DNA of 64,000 nucleotides from Wolfiporia cocos (GCA_029448655.1 JACCLO010000007.1:3038001-3102000), one strand, 5' to 3'; shown: positions 12,833 through 24,205, counted from the first letter of the stretch. Numbers and translations are program-made. The notes: generated by a model from the letters alone, not told the origin.

Positions 12833-13127
12833 CGCAGACCGCCGACGTCGAGAGGCACTAATTCCCCCCTTCCCCCCCTTCCCCCCGGGGCACGAGCACG
12901 ATCGACGGAAGCCGAAGCGCGGCACCCGCTTCTCGACGCCAACCCGCGCCTGTTCACATCCCTAATCCGAGCGCGCGCACGCAGACCGCCGACGTCGAGA
13001 GACACTGATCCCCCCCCTTTCCCCCTCCCCCGTGGCACGAGCACGATCGACGGAAGCCGAAGCCCAGCACCCGCTTCTCAGCTCGCGCCTGTTCACATCC
13101 CTAATCCGACCGACCGCACGCACGCGC
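12833..13127 (+). repeat. Two-copy tandem repeat, 147-nt period
   Basis: Unit 1 starts at 12833 and unit 2 at 12980, both with cgcagaccgccgacgtcgag. Both contain a poly-C/poly-pyrimidine tract, the segment cacgagcacgatcgacggaa, and end near gttcacatccctaatccga. The copies are close to identical apart from the C-tract length and a few substitutions. No coding role is visible. Confidence 0.85.
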
Positions 13128-13218
13128 AGCGCTTATGACGTCCCTACGCCCCCAATCTTAATCGACACGCCGAGTTCGATCAGCAGCGTCGCACCGTCTC
13201 CCCACCTCGGGCGCTATT

Positions 13219-13465
13219 TGCATCTGCATCGCGCAGACGCGCGCGGCGCGGCCTCTAGGTCGTAGCCCCGGGAGCCGGCAGCCGGCAGCCTGTACCCTGC
13301 ATCCTGCATCCTGTAGATCTGGGCGAGGCCGCGAACGCGGCGCCGGGGGCTGTCTGCATCTGCATCTGCGCCGCACAGGCGCGCGCGCGGCCTCTAGGTT
13401 GTGGCCCCGGGAGCCCGCAGCCTGTACCCTGCATCCTGCATCCTGTCGAGCTAGGCGAGCCGCGC
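13219..13465 (+). repeat. Two-copy tandem repeat, about 142-nt period
   Basis: Unit 1 begins at 13219 (tgcatctgcatcgcgcag) and unit 2 at 13361 (tgcatctgcgccgcacag). Both contain gcggcctctaggt followed by ccccgggagc, and a nested short repeat of cctgcatcctgcatcctgt. It directly follows the 147-nt tandem repeat, so the whole 12.8-13.5 kb stretch is duplication-rich. Confidence 0.8.
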
Positions 13466-16400
13466 TCGCGACCGCAGCACGCCTTCGATCGCGACCGTCG
13501 CTGTCTCGCACTCGCGCTCGGTGCGTGATGCGTGATGGGAGGTCGTGATGGGCTCGGCGGTTCGGTGCGGTACGGTGCGGTAGTGAGTTAGTTGGGACGG
13601 CGTCGCGGAGCGGAGCAAGGAAATGGGCGATGGGCGATGGGCGATGTGGTGCGAGCCCGGAGCACCGCAGCACCGACGTGCGTTGATACCTGGGTCGCCG
13701 GCGTGCACGGTGCTTTGATCTATTGGAATATGGACGTAAAGTCGGGCCACCGGGACGCGCCGCTCGACCTCATCGTTACGTCCATGTCGCTCAAACAAAC
13801 TACTAAACGACTGCAGGTGGGAGACGACGGCCGCCACACGCGCGCGCACGAGCTCAGATTGCCGCGATCTCCATCTGATAGCCTCGCGAAGGCCGCAGCC
13901 TCCCCGTGCCGGCGCCTCCTGTTCTTTGTTCTCTGTTCTCTGTTGTGTTCTCTTCCTAATTCTCTATTAGCTTCCACACCTGCCCCATGCAGCCACACGG
14001 CACACGCATTCGCAGACGCCCCGCGTCGCACGCACGGACCGCGCAGCGCGTACGTTACGTACGTACGCGTCGCCACGCGCCCGGCTTCCTGAAAACTGGC
14101 ATGGCCGCGCGCGGTCCTGGCTGCGGGCCCGTTGTCCTGCGCGGCGGGCACGTATCTATCGATGATCGCGGCCGCCGTGCGTCCAATCGGCGCACGGTGG
14201 ATTGTGTGTGCGCGCGCAGGCGTCCGCGGCGTGGCATCGAAGCACCGGCGAGGCGCGCTCAGCCCTTCGTGCATCATGGCGGAGTATGCGCTCCCGGACG
14301 CTGTACGTTTCGCGCCCGCCCAGGTGTCCTTCGCTCCCGATCGCGACGACGATATCAATCGACACACCGCGCCGACCCAGCGCTCGGAGCACGATGCCTC
14401 CCACATCTGTAATCGTGCGTACGCAATGGCGCCGGCAATGTCTCACCAGCACCCGTCAGCATCGCGAAGCCGCAGCCGTACGTGCGCCAGACGCTCGCGA
14501 GCATATGGCCCGACTCAATTGCGCACCACACAGCTCTATTGAACCGCGGTGAATGGCGGTCTCGGTCGGGCCCCTCCACCCCGCGCGACTAGCCTCCCAG
14601 CGCGGCTTCTAGCCAGCCTCGCGTGCCCCTCGCGTGGCCTCTGCGGACGCCGCGGCCGTCGTGCGAGCACGCCGCACCCGACAGCCCGCGCCAGCCGCCG
14701 GAGAACGACGAGCGAAGCCCCCCGGAGAACCGCCGTGCACGCGCCTTCTCCCGGCGCTTGCGCGGGTTCTGCTTTGTGGCGTTCGCTTCGCGGCTCGCGC
14801 TTCGGTCCGCAGCACGCTGGCGCCACGCAGCGCAGCGCAGGCAACGGTCGCGTCGCTTGCGGGTGAACAAGGTTGCAGTCCCTCGGCCCCGCGCGAGCCT
14901 CCCGCGCACGCGCGAGCCGTGCGCGGGTCCTGTTGCTGGGTCGGCGGATGCCTCGTATAGGGTGCGGAGCGGTTGTTGCTCGGCTTTGATCTCGGGCTGC
15001 ACTTGCTCGCTCGGGCTGAGCGCTGAGTTTTGACTGTCCTACGGCGGATTCTGCAATCTGGAGATCTCCGCTGGCCCGTCGGCTCGGTGTGCTGGTGCTG
15101 GCCTTCGTGCTTGATATTAAGCCACTATCGCCTCGGAGCTACTCGGAGAACGCACGAGCATTAGAATTGTGCACGCGGCTGGTCATTGTCTCCGAGTAAT
15201 GGCGCGGGTCACGACTTGGACCCTGCTATGAACCCTGGCGGGCATTAGCCAGACCAGAATCTGCTACTGCGCTAGTCTGTTAGACTCTGCGTTTGACATG
15301 GAGAATCGAGTTTGTGCTCCTAGGACCGCGGGCTAGGGACAATCGTGGCGACGCCATTGGCTACAAACGTCGAGGTGTGTATGATCTCTGATTGCTCAAT
15401 TCTATTAGCTCCATGGTGCCTCCTGGCTTCAGTGAACGTAAGACGTCTCGCGCTCGGAGGGTGTATGCTCGTTCATTCATTGCTGCCCGTTCCCTCGTCA
15501 ACTAGGCGGCCATGACAGCAAAACGTGCCGGTCGAAGCAAACTGATACGACACGAAGCTGCTTCCCTGTGTACGCAAGGTGGCTTGAAGTGGGAACATTT
15601 GGGACTCGTGCAGCTCGGGAGATGTTCTTCGCTCCACGGTCGATATCCCAGGCCGGCATCTCTTAGACTTCATGCATCACGGCCGAACGAAGGCGAAGCC
15701 CGGATCTCCTGGGGGGTCATCAGCCTCCGACTCAGGACAGTATATTGGCATCGCATCTACGACGAAATTTTCAGCGTTTCTCTCACGCGCGCGCGGTATC
15801 TGTCCGATTGCATGCATCATGGATGATATGACTGCGGCCTTTGCCCGAGGGCATCTGGCCCGGTCTCTTACTGTTACTACTGCGACATACGACACACGGC
15901 GAGCAGGAAAAACGCGTACGTGTCAACCACCACATGACACACTAGTAATAGAACAGCGCTTCGTGTGCAATGTCCGCCCAGACGGTTTGTTCCGCATCAT
16001 ATCCCCATCGCGCCCGTCCAATAGGCAACCCGCACTCGTCTCTTCAGTGATCCATCGCCCGTGGTCGATGTGCCATGCCCACGTAGATATCGCTTGACGT
16101 ACACTTGCGCAACGATCGCGACGAAAAGATCCGATGCATCGTAGGAATGCAGCATTTTTAGTGGGAAGCTTGACTGTTCCGTGTGCGCCGATTGTCTGGA
16201 GCCTGTAGCTGGCACAACATGCGAGCCTCGCCGTCTCGGTTCGCATGACGCCTGAGATTGATAGGGAACCGAGCGTCTGCTCGCGCACGCGGCCGGCGGC
16301 GGGCTCACCCATGCATGCGAGCGGGGCGGGCATAGAACGGCCAAGCATTCTGCGGATGCAACAGAGCCACTTCTAGTCGCGATGGGCATGCGCTCCAGCA

Positions 16401-17995
16401 AACTGACCGCACGCGCAATGAACCAACGTTCGACGCGGGCGTCGACGCTTGGCGCGTAAAGGATGTGGGACGTTGCGCATCTGGCTAGTGCGATCGGTGG
16501 GGCCCCGCTAAGCGCGGCTAGCAGACCGTATCAGATCGTTCTCGACTGTTAGCATGCCCGCGGACGAAGCTACACCGTGCGCAGCATGCATTTGTGGTCA
16601 CGACAACTATAGCCTGCGTTCTCGGGCTCGGTGTCGGTCGAAAGCACGAAAGCTGAGAGCAGTACCGCTTACTCATGGCCGATTGTCGAGCTATCTGGTA
16701 TGACTGACGTTGCCCAGACTGTACTAGCGACGAAGTCTGCAGTCTTGAGTCGCAAAGATATACTTCCTAGCACCGTGTCTCAGGTCCACAGCGCCGAGTT
16801 GGTGGCGCGTCGATGCTGGAAGTAGCACCACTCACCACTGCCGGTTCAAGCAGATCTCCGATGGCTGTGGCGTTGAGCGTTTAGTGCGAGCCCCACCGGC
16901 CATTGGCCTGTTTGAGCTTCTTTGGATAGAGATGAACTTGTCATCATATCTTTTCTTCCTACTTCGACTGGTTGTATTACAAAGGCTGACTTATACCTTT
17001 GGTCCTCATCAACTCTAGTACATATTCATCGCCAAGAATGAAAGGTGAAACGACGCAGTCCGGCAGAATACTCAATTAGTATATACTATCGCGACTTATC
17101 CATGACATTCACAAGCGGCGCTTTTACCATCAAATCTGGATAGAATGGCCCTGGATTGGGATCATCATCCCTAACATGATGTAAGCCGTCCTGATCTTAT
17201 TCCTAGTAATATCAGATTGAGCAACCGATGCAGTGAAGCGTAAAGCTCCTAATTAGTGGTTGATATGTTCATTGTGAGCTGACCTCCGAACATATCAGTG
17301 AGGATGGCATTCTGCATAGATGTCTAAAGGTGTGTCTGCTCGTCCACATTTTGACAACAATTGACACAAGCGAAGATTTGCCGACTCCGTGGAATATGTC
17401 AGGAATGTTGGTTCAGATACTACGAGCTCTTCCATGAACGTGCATTGCAGCATTGATCAGCGACTTTGAATGTCACGCTGTGTATAGCTTCTGATGGCTT
17501 AATCCTGTTGATGATGATGCAATCGTTTCTCTTTCATACAGTAGGTCGAGTTTCATCTGTGCCTTCTTATATCTTCTGCTGATTTTGATGGATCGGGATG
17601 CATCGCCATACGGTGTTTGTACGATTGCTGCCGAGTTAGCACCGCATCTGGAGGGAGTCAAATGCTGTGCTGTGCTGTCCCAGTGCAATCCGTGTCCTGG
17701 AGTATTTTCTGCATCATGCTAGTGGAGTAGATCCTTCTTGAAATATATTCGCGTTCTTACATACTGACGGCGTATAATCGTGGCGTGCTTTCGTCTGGGG
17801 TGCCGGAACGGAGCTTGGGTGCTCCGATGCCGCTTTGATGCTATCCTGCTGATCAGCGCGCTCACGCATCGCATTTCTACAGGTACATCGCCGCCCAGAG
17901 GTCCGCGCAACAGGCTCAATACATTGTACGTATTGCGCTAACACAGCATTTCACCGCACTGTAACCTCTCGCGTAGGGAAGTCCGGCTAGAATTG
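13466..17995. other. Long region without a supported gene
   Basis: Starts GC-rich (with a short atgggcga tandem repeat at about 13623) and becomes AT-richer after about 15.4 kb. I tried both strands for frames that could be joined by short introns and found none with recognisable family motifs. Unknown small or lineage-specific genes cannot be excluded, especially at 15.5-17.7 kb. Confidence 0.4.
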
Positions 17996-18002
17996 TATAT
18001 AA
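17996..18002 (+). promoter_or_regulatory. TATA box of carboxylesterase 1
   Basis: TATATAA lies 98 nt upstream of the ATG at 18100, a usual distance for a fungal gene with a short 5' leader. No other promoter element was identified. Confidence 0.5.
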
Positions 18003-18099
18003 GTTCCTGACACGATCCGATGGACTGATAATCATCGATAGCCACTTAACGAGGCTCACTTATCTGCGTTATAGAGTCTCATAATATTTACCCTTCATC

Positions 18100-20559
18100 A
18101 TGCACTTTCTCTCTAGTTCATGGACAATTTTGACTCTTGCACCTCTTATTTATGCTACCCCTGTCGAACGTAGTGCCGCTCCTGCTGTACACCTCTCCTA
18201 TGGGACTTTCCAAGGCAGCACTTCCGACAATGTCTCATCATTCCTTGGTGTCCCATATGCGGAGCCTCCGTGAGTCTGACGACGTTTGCCTTTGGCTTAT
18301 CATGTTCACTCTATGGGTGCAGATTAGGAGACCTACGTTTTGCTCCTCCTCATCCACCAAAGGCCTTCAAGGAAGTGCGCCAGGCAGTCAAATATGGTGC
18401 AGGCTGCCCTCAGCAGAGTACCGCAGTAAACAGCGGTGCACTTCCTTTCAAGCTTCCTTCCATCTCAAATCCGATTCCCGGCGCGTCCTCTGAAAAAACC
18501 TCTGAGGACTGTAAGCAATTTTTAGTTTCAACTTTGTTGTCCAATGTATGAACCGGTATACAGGTCTATTCCTGAACGTGGTTAAGCCCACTTCTATCGA
18601 CTCCAAAGATGGCCTGCCCATTCTTGTAGTAAGTGGCCGACATGAACCTCCTAGGACGCTCTCTGACACAACGTTTTCGGCAGTGGTTCTATGGAGGTCT
18701 GAATGCGTTAACGTACCGTTACTAATCCAAGACACTCACAACTTGGTGAAGGAGCGTTCGAAACCGGCGACTCCGCTACATATCCTGGCCAGCCTATCGT
18801 GGAGCGTTCCATTGCACTCGGCGAGCCCGTGCTCTTTGTCTCGGTTAATTACCGTCTGAATGGTTAGCATGCGAGCTTTTGCACATTCTGAGGAACGTCA
18901 TGCTCATCGAATGCAGCGTTTGGATTCCTTGCAAGCGAAGAGGTCACGAGGGCTGGCGTCGCCAATCTTGGACTGAGAGACCGTGAGTGGGCAGGGCTGG
19001 ACGAAAAATCTTCCCTATTCACGATGTTGCTCAGAGCGGTTCGCTTTGAAGTGGATCCAGGAACATATCAGCGCGTTTGGCGGAGATCCCGCCAAGGTCA
19101 TCATGCAAGCACACTCAGTCCATCTAATATGAGCATTGACATTGACGTCTTCATCTTTTCAGCTGGGGAGAAAGTGCGGGCTCTGAGTCAGTGGGCCTCC
19201 ACCTCGTCATGAACAACGGTGCCAGCAAGGGCCTCTTCCGTGGTGCTTTCATGGTGAATAGTCTCCCGTTCTGTTACTTATACGCGGATTCTGATCCAGT
19301 CATTATAACAGGAGTCTGGCAGTGGCAGGTCAACCGTACTACGATTTCCTCGTTGATAAAACCGGCTGCATGGGCAAGAAGGATACTCTGCAGTGTTTGC
19401 GGCATGCACCGTTCGAACGGCTCATGGCAGCGGTCAATGCGACACCGAGCTACATCAACTACACCAGTCTGGACCTGGCATGGAGGCCGCGCATTGATGG
19501 GCACATCCTCACGCGGAACCCGCTGCACTCGTTGCAGATGGGACTCTATGCTAGGGTGCGCAGTCTTACACGATTCTTGAGCTTACCTGATGCTGGATGC
19601 GCAGGTCCCGGTTGTTGCTGGAGACTGCGATGACGAAGGTACAATTTTCTCCCTCGTCAACCTAAATGTGACGTTCGTGCACTCGTCGGCTATTGATTGA
19701 CTAGCAACTCATCGGAGATGAGTACCCAGAAGTGATCAAGAATTTCTCGACTACATTCGTCAGATGTGCGTACAGTGCTGCTCTGATGAAGAGATCTGCG
19801 TGCTTATTCTTCGCAGGTATCTGCCGTATGCGTCTACATCGGATCTTGAGGCTATTGCAAATTCATATCCCGCAGATCCCCGCTTGGTAAATCCACACCT
19901 AATAGAATATTATAGTAAACTGATCTGTGCTGTCAGGGCTCACCATTCGACACTGGAAGCAAATACAACATCACGTACGTAAATTATATAATGCTTCACA
20001 ATCTAGTGTCATAGAGTTAACATTTGCGCAGCCCTCAGTACAAGCGGATGGCAGCCTTCCTGGGAGACTACACTTTCCAGGCTCCTCGTCGTTTCTTGCT
20101 GAACATGACATCTCGTACCCAGGATACATGGGCATTCCGTGAGTTCTTGCAGTGAGGGTAGTCTTTTTACAGGACTGATTGAAATTAAATAGTATTCAAA
20201 CGGGACAAAGAACCATTCATCGGCACTTACCACACGGCGGATCTTACTGAGTTCTTCACCGACGTGGATTACATTGGCATGGACAGTCTCAGTATGTCGT
20301 CTTTCTTGCTACCTCTCAAGTGTGCTCACCCAATACAATAGTTGACTTTGCCAATAATCTCGACCCCAACGCACCTAAGGGACTCCCATCAAACCTAAGC
20401 TACCTCTCGAACATTGAATGGAAGCAATGGAACTCTGACCAGGCAGCTCCACCTATGCTGACGTTTTGGGATCCAGTGCCGACGGTCAACATAACTGCGG
20501 ACACGTACAGAGAGGGTGCCATGAAGCTGCTCACCAACATCACACTGCAGGTCTCTTGA
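18100..20559 (+). pseudogene. Type-B carboxylesterase/lipase 1, frameshifted
   Basis: Secreted alpha/beta-hydrolase of the fungal type-B carboxylesterase/lipase family, hydrolysing carboxylic esters. Exons: 18100-18269, 18323-18510, 18564-18628, 18684-18696, 18752-18862, 18917-18982, 19035-19104, 19163-19253, 19312-19555, 19605-19672, 19733-19765, 19817-19886, 19937-19974, 20032-20138, 20193-20291, 20342-20559. A signal peptide precedes the oxyanion-loop region. The nucleophile elbow GESAG has its serine at residue 232; the family acid lies in GDCDDEGT and the histidine in GTYHTADL. The intron after 19104 has a GC-AG boundary. At 19324, compared with the intact paralogue at 61995, 23 nt are missing right after ESGS. 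The frame then shifts to a stop at 19354-19356, although the shifted frame keeps full family similarity to 20559. Either a recent pseudogene or an assembly error. Confidence 0.85.
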
Positions 20560-20872
20560 GCGATCGTTGTGAGAAGAGCTTGGCTAGCACTGGTATGCGG
20601 TGTACAGCTTACTTGATAACCCAACCATCAATTCGTCTATACTTTCGCGGTCGTAGCCTGCACCCCAACAGGTGCAACAGATTGAAGGCAGCTCGTATGA
20701 GAATGTCGACTATGCACAAAAAGTCACCAATGTCACTTCATCACAAGTATTGGTAGTGATGCCTCCCCTCACCAATATCCCGCTATAAGTAGTCCGCAAT
20801 GCAACACCAGCTTTGAGACCGCAGAAACAATTGGTATCGACTTCACATCATGAGAAACAGACAGGTAAGCGT

Positions 20873-21115
20873 TATCACAAGACGCGCAGCGGACCCAATG
20901 CAACGCGCTTATGAGTGGTGTTATAGACCACTCCCCCAAAAGGGCTACGATAACAGCTTGGCTGTTATCAAGGGTCCGGCTATATCTGCAGTTCAGATTC
21001 CCACGCTTAGCGTCTACAGGTAGCCTTGTTCAGGTTATACCCACGTATTCCCTCTGTATACCCTAGTTAATTACTCCGTAACGTCCAGATGCCTTTACAG
21101 GTATAATCTGTGACA
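20873..21115 (+). repeat. Outer element left LTR
   Basis: 243 bp, directly repeated at 23458-23700 with three substitutions. Preceded by target duplication AGCGT. The first two bases are TA rather than the usual TG; the end is CA. Confidence 0.85.
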
Positions 21116-21438
21116 TTACCCCCACTTCAAGGATTAACCGTCTCTGGTTAAGGAGGTAACTAGGCTGCATCAAGCCGCCCCCGGTACTAAGTATCACTTC
21201 TACTATGCATGTGTCACGCGGTTATTTATATGTTACCCACCGGGTGACTAGTCCGGTGGTAGGGAGCCCGTCTCCCCCTTAGTTATTTTGTGACGTGTGT
21301 GCCAACCTCTTGAAGGCCCGACTTAATCCCTGGATTTTGGGAGCGGGTTAAGGCTATTTAATAGTAGTTTTTACCACGCAACTTTTGACCAATCTTATCC
21401 CCGACAAGCGGGGCCCCGTGATACATGGGGGTCACGTG

Positions 21439-21998
21439 TGTCACAAATTATTCCTTTGTTAATTTAGACTCCCTCGCTATAGGTTGTATGTGCGGCGCTA
21501 GGCGTACGCCGTGCCTCTACGCCGTAGCTACCTCCAGCGTCACTCCCAGATATTACAGGTCACCTGGTCGTTAGGTTAGCGCTGTAGGGTAGCGCGCGCC
21601 TCCGGTACTCACGTTATGGTCACAGTAGTTACATGTAGCGTCACTTAGCACATGACCCAGTAGATACGGCGCACAGGCCTCATCTTTAGGGCAGTACTGG
21701 TAGTCACATCGCTCATGTATATATTACGACGGAATGTGGGCTTACTCCCCATTCCTAAGATTCTCGACAATTGGGCATAGCCCCTCTCTTACTATTGCTG
21801 TGATGCCTGCTGGCCCGGGGCCCACATCTCTGCGTCCTTGTCTGTGAGTCGCCGTCGCTACCTCGACGCACGTCAGGGAATGTGCAGTCATCCCATGCGC
21901 CTCTACGTTCAGCGCTGGTGCGGTGTCTTGTAGGCTCGACTGACGTCGAGTATGGTTCCCCCTGAGCCCAGGGGTAGCACAGACGTAAGTCTGTGTCA
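21439..21998 (+). repeat. Inner element left LTR
   Basis: 560 bp, matching 22770-23329 in length and, as far as I can see, in sequence. It contains a TATA-like tatatatta near 21717, followed about 31 nt later by the predicted transcript start at 21751. Confidence 0.88.
21717..21725 (+). promoter_or_regulatory. TATA-like box in inner LTR
   Basis: The AT-rich tatatatta lies about 31 nt upstream of 21751. That is the position where transcription must begin if the self-priming model holds, because the primer is the 5' end of the RNA. The same arrangement is repeated in the right LTR. Confidence 0.5.
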
Positions 21999-21999
21999 T

Positions 22000-22011
22000 A
22001 ATCTTAGGAAT
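22000..22011 (+). promoter_or_regulatory. Self-priming primer-binding site
   Basis: AATCTTAGGAAT, one base after the left LTR, is the exact reverse complement of ATTCCTAAGATT at 21751-21762 inside the same LTR. In Tf1/sushi-type elements the first 11 or so bases of the RNA fold back on such a site and prime reverse transcription in place of a tRNA. Confidence 0.7.
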
Positions 22012-22755
22012 ATCTTACCTCCCCTCCGGCGCCACCTGCGCTGGGGCCGAGGGTTCTCCACTTGCAGGTTGCCATGGCAGCGTGGCGGGGCAGCCGTCGG
22101 TAGAAGCGCCGGCGGTCCGTAGCCTTACGAGCCCCCACGAAACGCTACACCAGGCAAAGCAACCGCAAGGAGTGAGTAATCAAGTCCGCCCTCTTTCGAA
22201 CGCAAGATAGCAGGGATCGACTCGCGTAAGCCGCGTTTGAGGACCCGCCATCCACCCCTGCAAAGGGAATGCGATGCGTGGAGGTCTAGTGCAGCGGAGC
22301 CATTATCCCTGGGCGGCAGGGGTTATCGTCAAGAACTTTGATCTGTGGGTATGCGAAGGGTCCCGCAAGGGTACCCAACCCCACACCGGCGATCACTAAG
22401 GTCAGAAAGTAATCCACCACGACAGACTATCGAATACCAACGAACGAACCACATACCCCGAGGTCGGTAGGCCACGCGTAGTCATGTCGGCGCAAGTCAT
22501 GAACATTGACATGTACCAATACGCTCACCGCTGGCACGCCTCGTCGACTCACGTCGTGGGATGTAAGGAACAGGGATGCGGCGGCACCCAATGTCTCCTG
22601 AAGGCTAGTTCTCTTCGCTCCACCACCGGCGGACGGACCGTGCTCCTGGATGCTCCCCACCTTCCGCGAAGAAAGGATGGGCCTCGAGTCAAACAAGCAA
22701 CCAAGGTAGCGAGCGTCGTAGGATTCAAGATAGAACGTCAGGGACGACGTTTTTC

Positions 22756-22766
22756 GAGAGGGGGGG
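22756..22766 (+). promoter_or_regulatory. Polypurine tract of inner element
   Basis: The all-purine run GAGAGGGGGGG ends three bases (TAA) before the right LTR at 22770, the expected place for plus-strand priming. Confidence 0.7.
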
Positions 22767-22769
22767 TAA

Positions 22770-23329
22770 TGTCACAAATTATTCCTTTGTTAATTTAGAC
22801 TCCCTCGCTATAGGTTGTATGTGCGGCGCTAGGCGTACGCCGTGCCTCTACGCCGTAGCTACCTCCAGCGTCACTCCCAGATATTACAGGTCACCTGGTC
22901 GTTAGGTTAGCGCTGTAGGGTAGCGCGCGCCTCCGGTACTCACGTTATGGTCACAGTAGTTACATGTAGCGTCACTTAGCACATGACCCAGTAGATACGG
23001 CGCACAGGCCTCATCTTTAGGGCAGTACTGGTAGTCACATCGCTCATGTATATATTACGACGGAATGTGGGCTTACTCCCCATTCCTAAGATTCTCGACA
23101 ATTGGGCATAGCCCCTCTCTTACTATTGCTGTGATGCCTGCTGGCCCGGGGCCCACATCTCTGCGTCCTTGTCTGTGAGTCGCCGTCGCTACCTCGACGC
23201 ACGTCAGGGAATGTGCAGTCATCCCATGCGCCTCTACGTTCAGCGCTGGTGCGGTGTCTTGTAGGCTCGACTGACGTCGAGTATGGTTCCCCCTGAGCCC
23301 AGGGGTAGCACAGACGTAAGTCTGTGTCA
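22770..23329 (+). repeat. Inner element right LTR
   Basis: 560 bp, same as 21439-21998. Followed directly by the target duplication ACGTG and then by the interrupted outer element. Confidence 0.88.
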
Positions 23330-23457
23330 ACGTGGTGGGTACTTTTCCCTCAGCCGCCAGTGGTTCGGAAGCGCCCCAGGCATGTGATTTATTAACGCCC
23401 CCAATTAGTGTTTGCCACTGCCCAGGTTCAAACCGGCGACCGGGTAAGCTGTTATTA

Positions 23458-23700
23458 TATCACAAGACGCGCAGCGGACCCAATGCAATGCGCTTTTGAG
23501 TGGTGTTATAGACCACTCCCCCAAAAGGGCTACGATAACAGCTTGGCTGTTATCAAGGGTCCGGCTATATCTGCAGTTCAGATTCCCACGCTTAGCGTCT
23601 ACGGGTAGCCTTGTTCAGGTTATACCCACGTATTCCCTCTGTATACCCTAGTTAATTACTCCGTAACGTCCAGATGCCTTTACAGGTATAATCTGTGACA
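23458..23700 (+). repeat. Outer element right LTR
   Basis: 243 bp, three substitutions from 20873-21115, followed by the target duplication AGCGT. Confidence 0.85.
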
Positions 23701-23705
23701 AGCGT

Positions 23706-24199
23706 TGCGATTGTAAGGATCTCGTATCTGAAGTTAGGCACACACCATGACCTCTTCAAACACCTGTTCAACATAGCTCAATTTATATTGTAAATTGACT
23801 CATCTTAACTAAGTGGTATTGGATTAGCTGTATGATACAAAGCACTGCGACGAGACCACCAATTGCCAGGTTCTAAAGCATTAATTCACGCCCTTGATCA
23901 GACACCGATTTGACTGTATCACTGCTCATTCATAGCTAATGGTTTACAAATACTGCAATTTCAACTTTACATCGTTTGGAACCGTGCTTGCGTTGACCAA
24001 ATCGTGAACAGGGTGGTCCGTGGATTCCTTGACGCACGTAGACCACTCACCGCATACCCTCATCGTGGACCTATCATGTAAGTAGTTCTAGTCATGCATA
24101 ATTTGTAAGCGAAATGCGATTCCGGGCAAGCATTGCATGTAGTTTCTAGTCAATTGCTGGCGGCACAGCGCGCGACGCGACGCGACGCGCCGGACGCGT
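23706..24199. other. Intergenic, upstream of spermidine synthase fusion
   Basis: AT-rich DNA after the LTR element, then a GC-rich tandem of gcgac units (about 24169-24190) next to the promoter. No gene seen. Confidence 0.45.
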
Positions 24200-24205
24200 T
24201 ATATA
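24200..24205 (+). promoter_or_regulatory. Probable TATA box of spermidine synthase fusion gene
   Basis: TATATA, 106 nt before the ATG at 24306, directly after a GC-rich repeated gcgac tract. Confidence 0.45.

Larger units (their letters stand above)
21439..23329 (+). mobile_element. Young non-autonomous LTR retrotransposon (inner element) with self-priming site
   Basis: Complete 1891-bp element with 560-bp LTRs at 21439-21998 and 22770-23329, apparently identical along their length. They begin TGTCACA and end TGTGTCA. A perfect 5-bp target duplication ACGTG flanks it (21434-21438 and 23330-23334). The 771-bp internal part encodes no recognisable gag or pol. A polypurine tract abuts the right LTR, and a 12-nt segment just after the left LTR is complementary to sequence inside the LTR, as in Tf1-type self-priming elements. 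It inserted into the outer miniature LTR element. It must depend on a partner element for its enzymes. Confidence 0.9.
20873..23700 (+). mobile_element. Miniature LTR retrotransposon (outer element), split by a nested insertion
   Basis: Two 243-bp direct repeats (20873-21115 and 23458-23700) differ at three positions and begin TATCAC and end GTGACA. The element is flanked by the 5-bp duplication AGCGT (20868-20872 and 23701-23705). Leaving out the nested element, the internal region is only about 445 bp (21116-21438 plus 23335-23457). It has no gag or pol, so this matches a terminal-repeat retrotransposon in miniature. The LTR carries a perfect 9-bp stem with a 3-nt loop (20949-20969). No tRNA primer site was recognised. 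The plus strand is nominal. Confidence 0.85.

Noticed and set aside
10936..13138. Two very long plus-strand open frames (411 and 487 codons)
   Set aside because: They overlap in different frames, are arginine/proline/alanine-rich, carry no domain, run through tandem repeats, and open frames also occur on the opposite strand. This is expected from GC-rich, stop-poor DNA.
21742..21999. Identical 85-codon minus-strand frames in both inner LTRs (also at 23073-23330)
   Set aside because: They lie wholly inside the LTRs and are duplicated only because the LTRs are; they have no protein-family similarity.
23408..23608. Frame crossing from the outer element's internal region into its right LTR, with a ggttcaaacc string resembling a tRNA B box
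   Set aside because: No cloverleaf can be drawn and no A box is present at the right distance. The frame simply reads LTR sequence.
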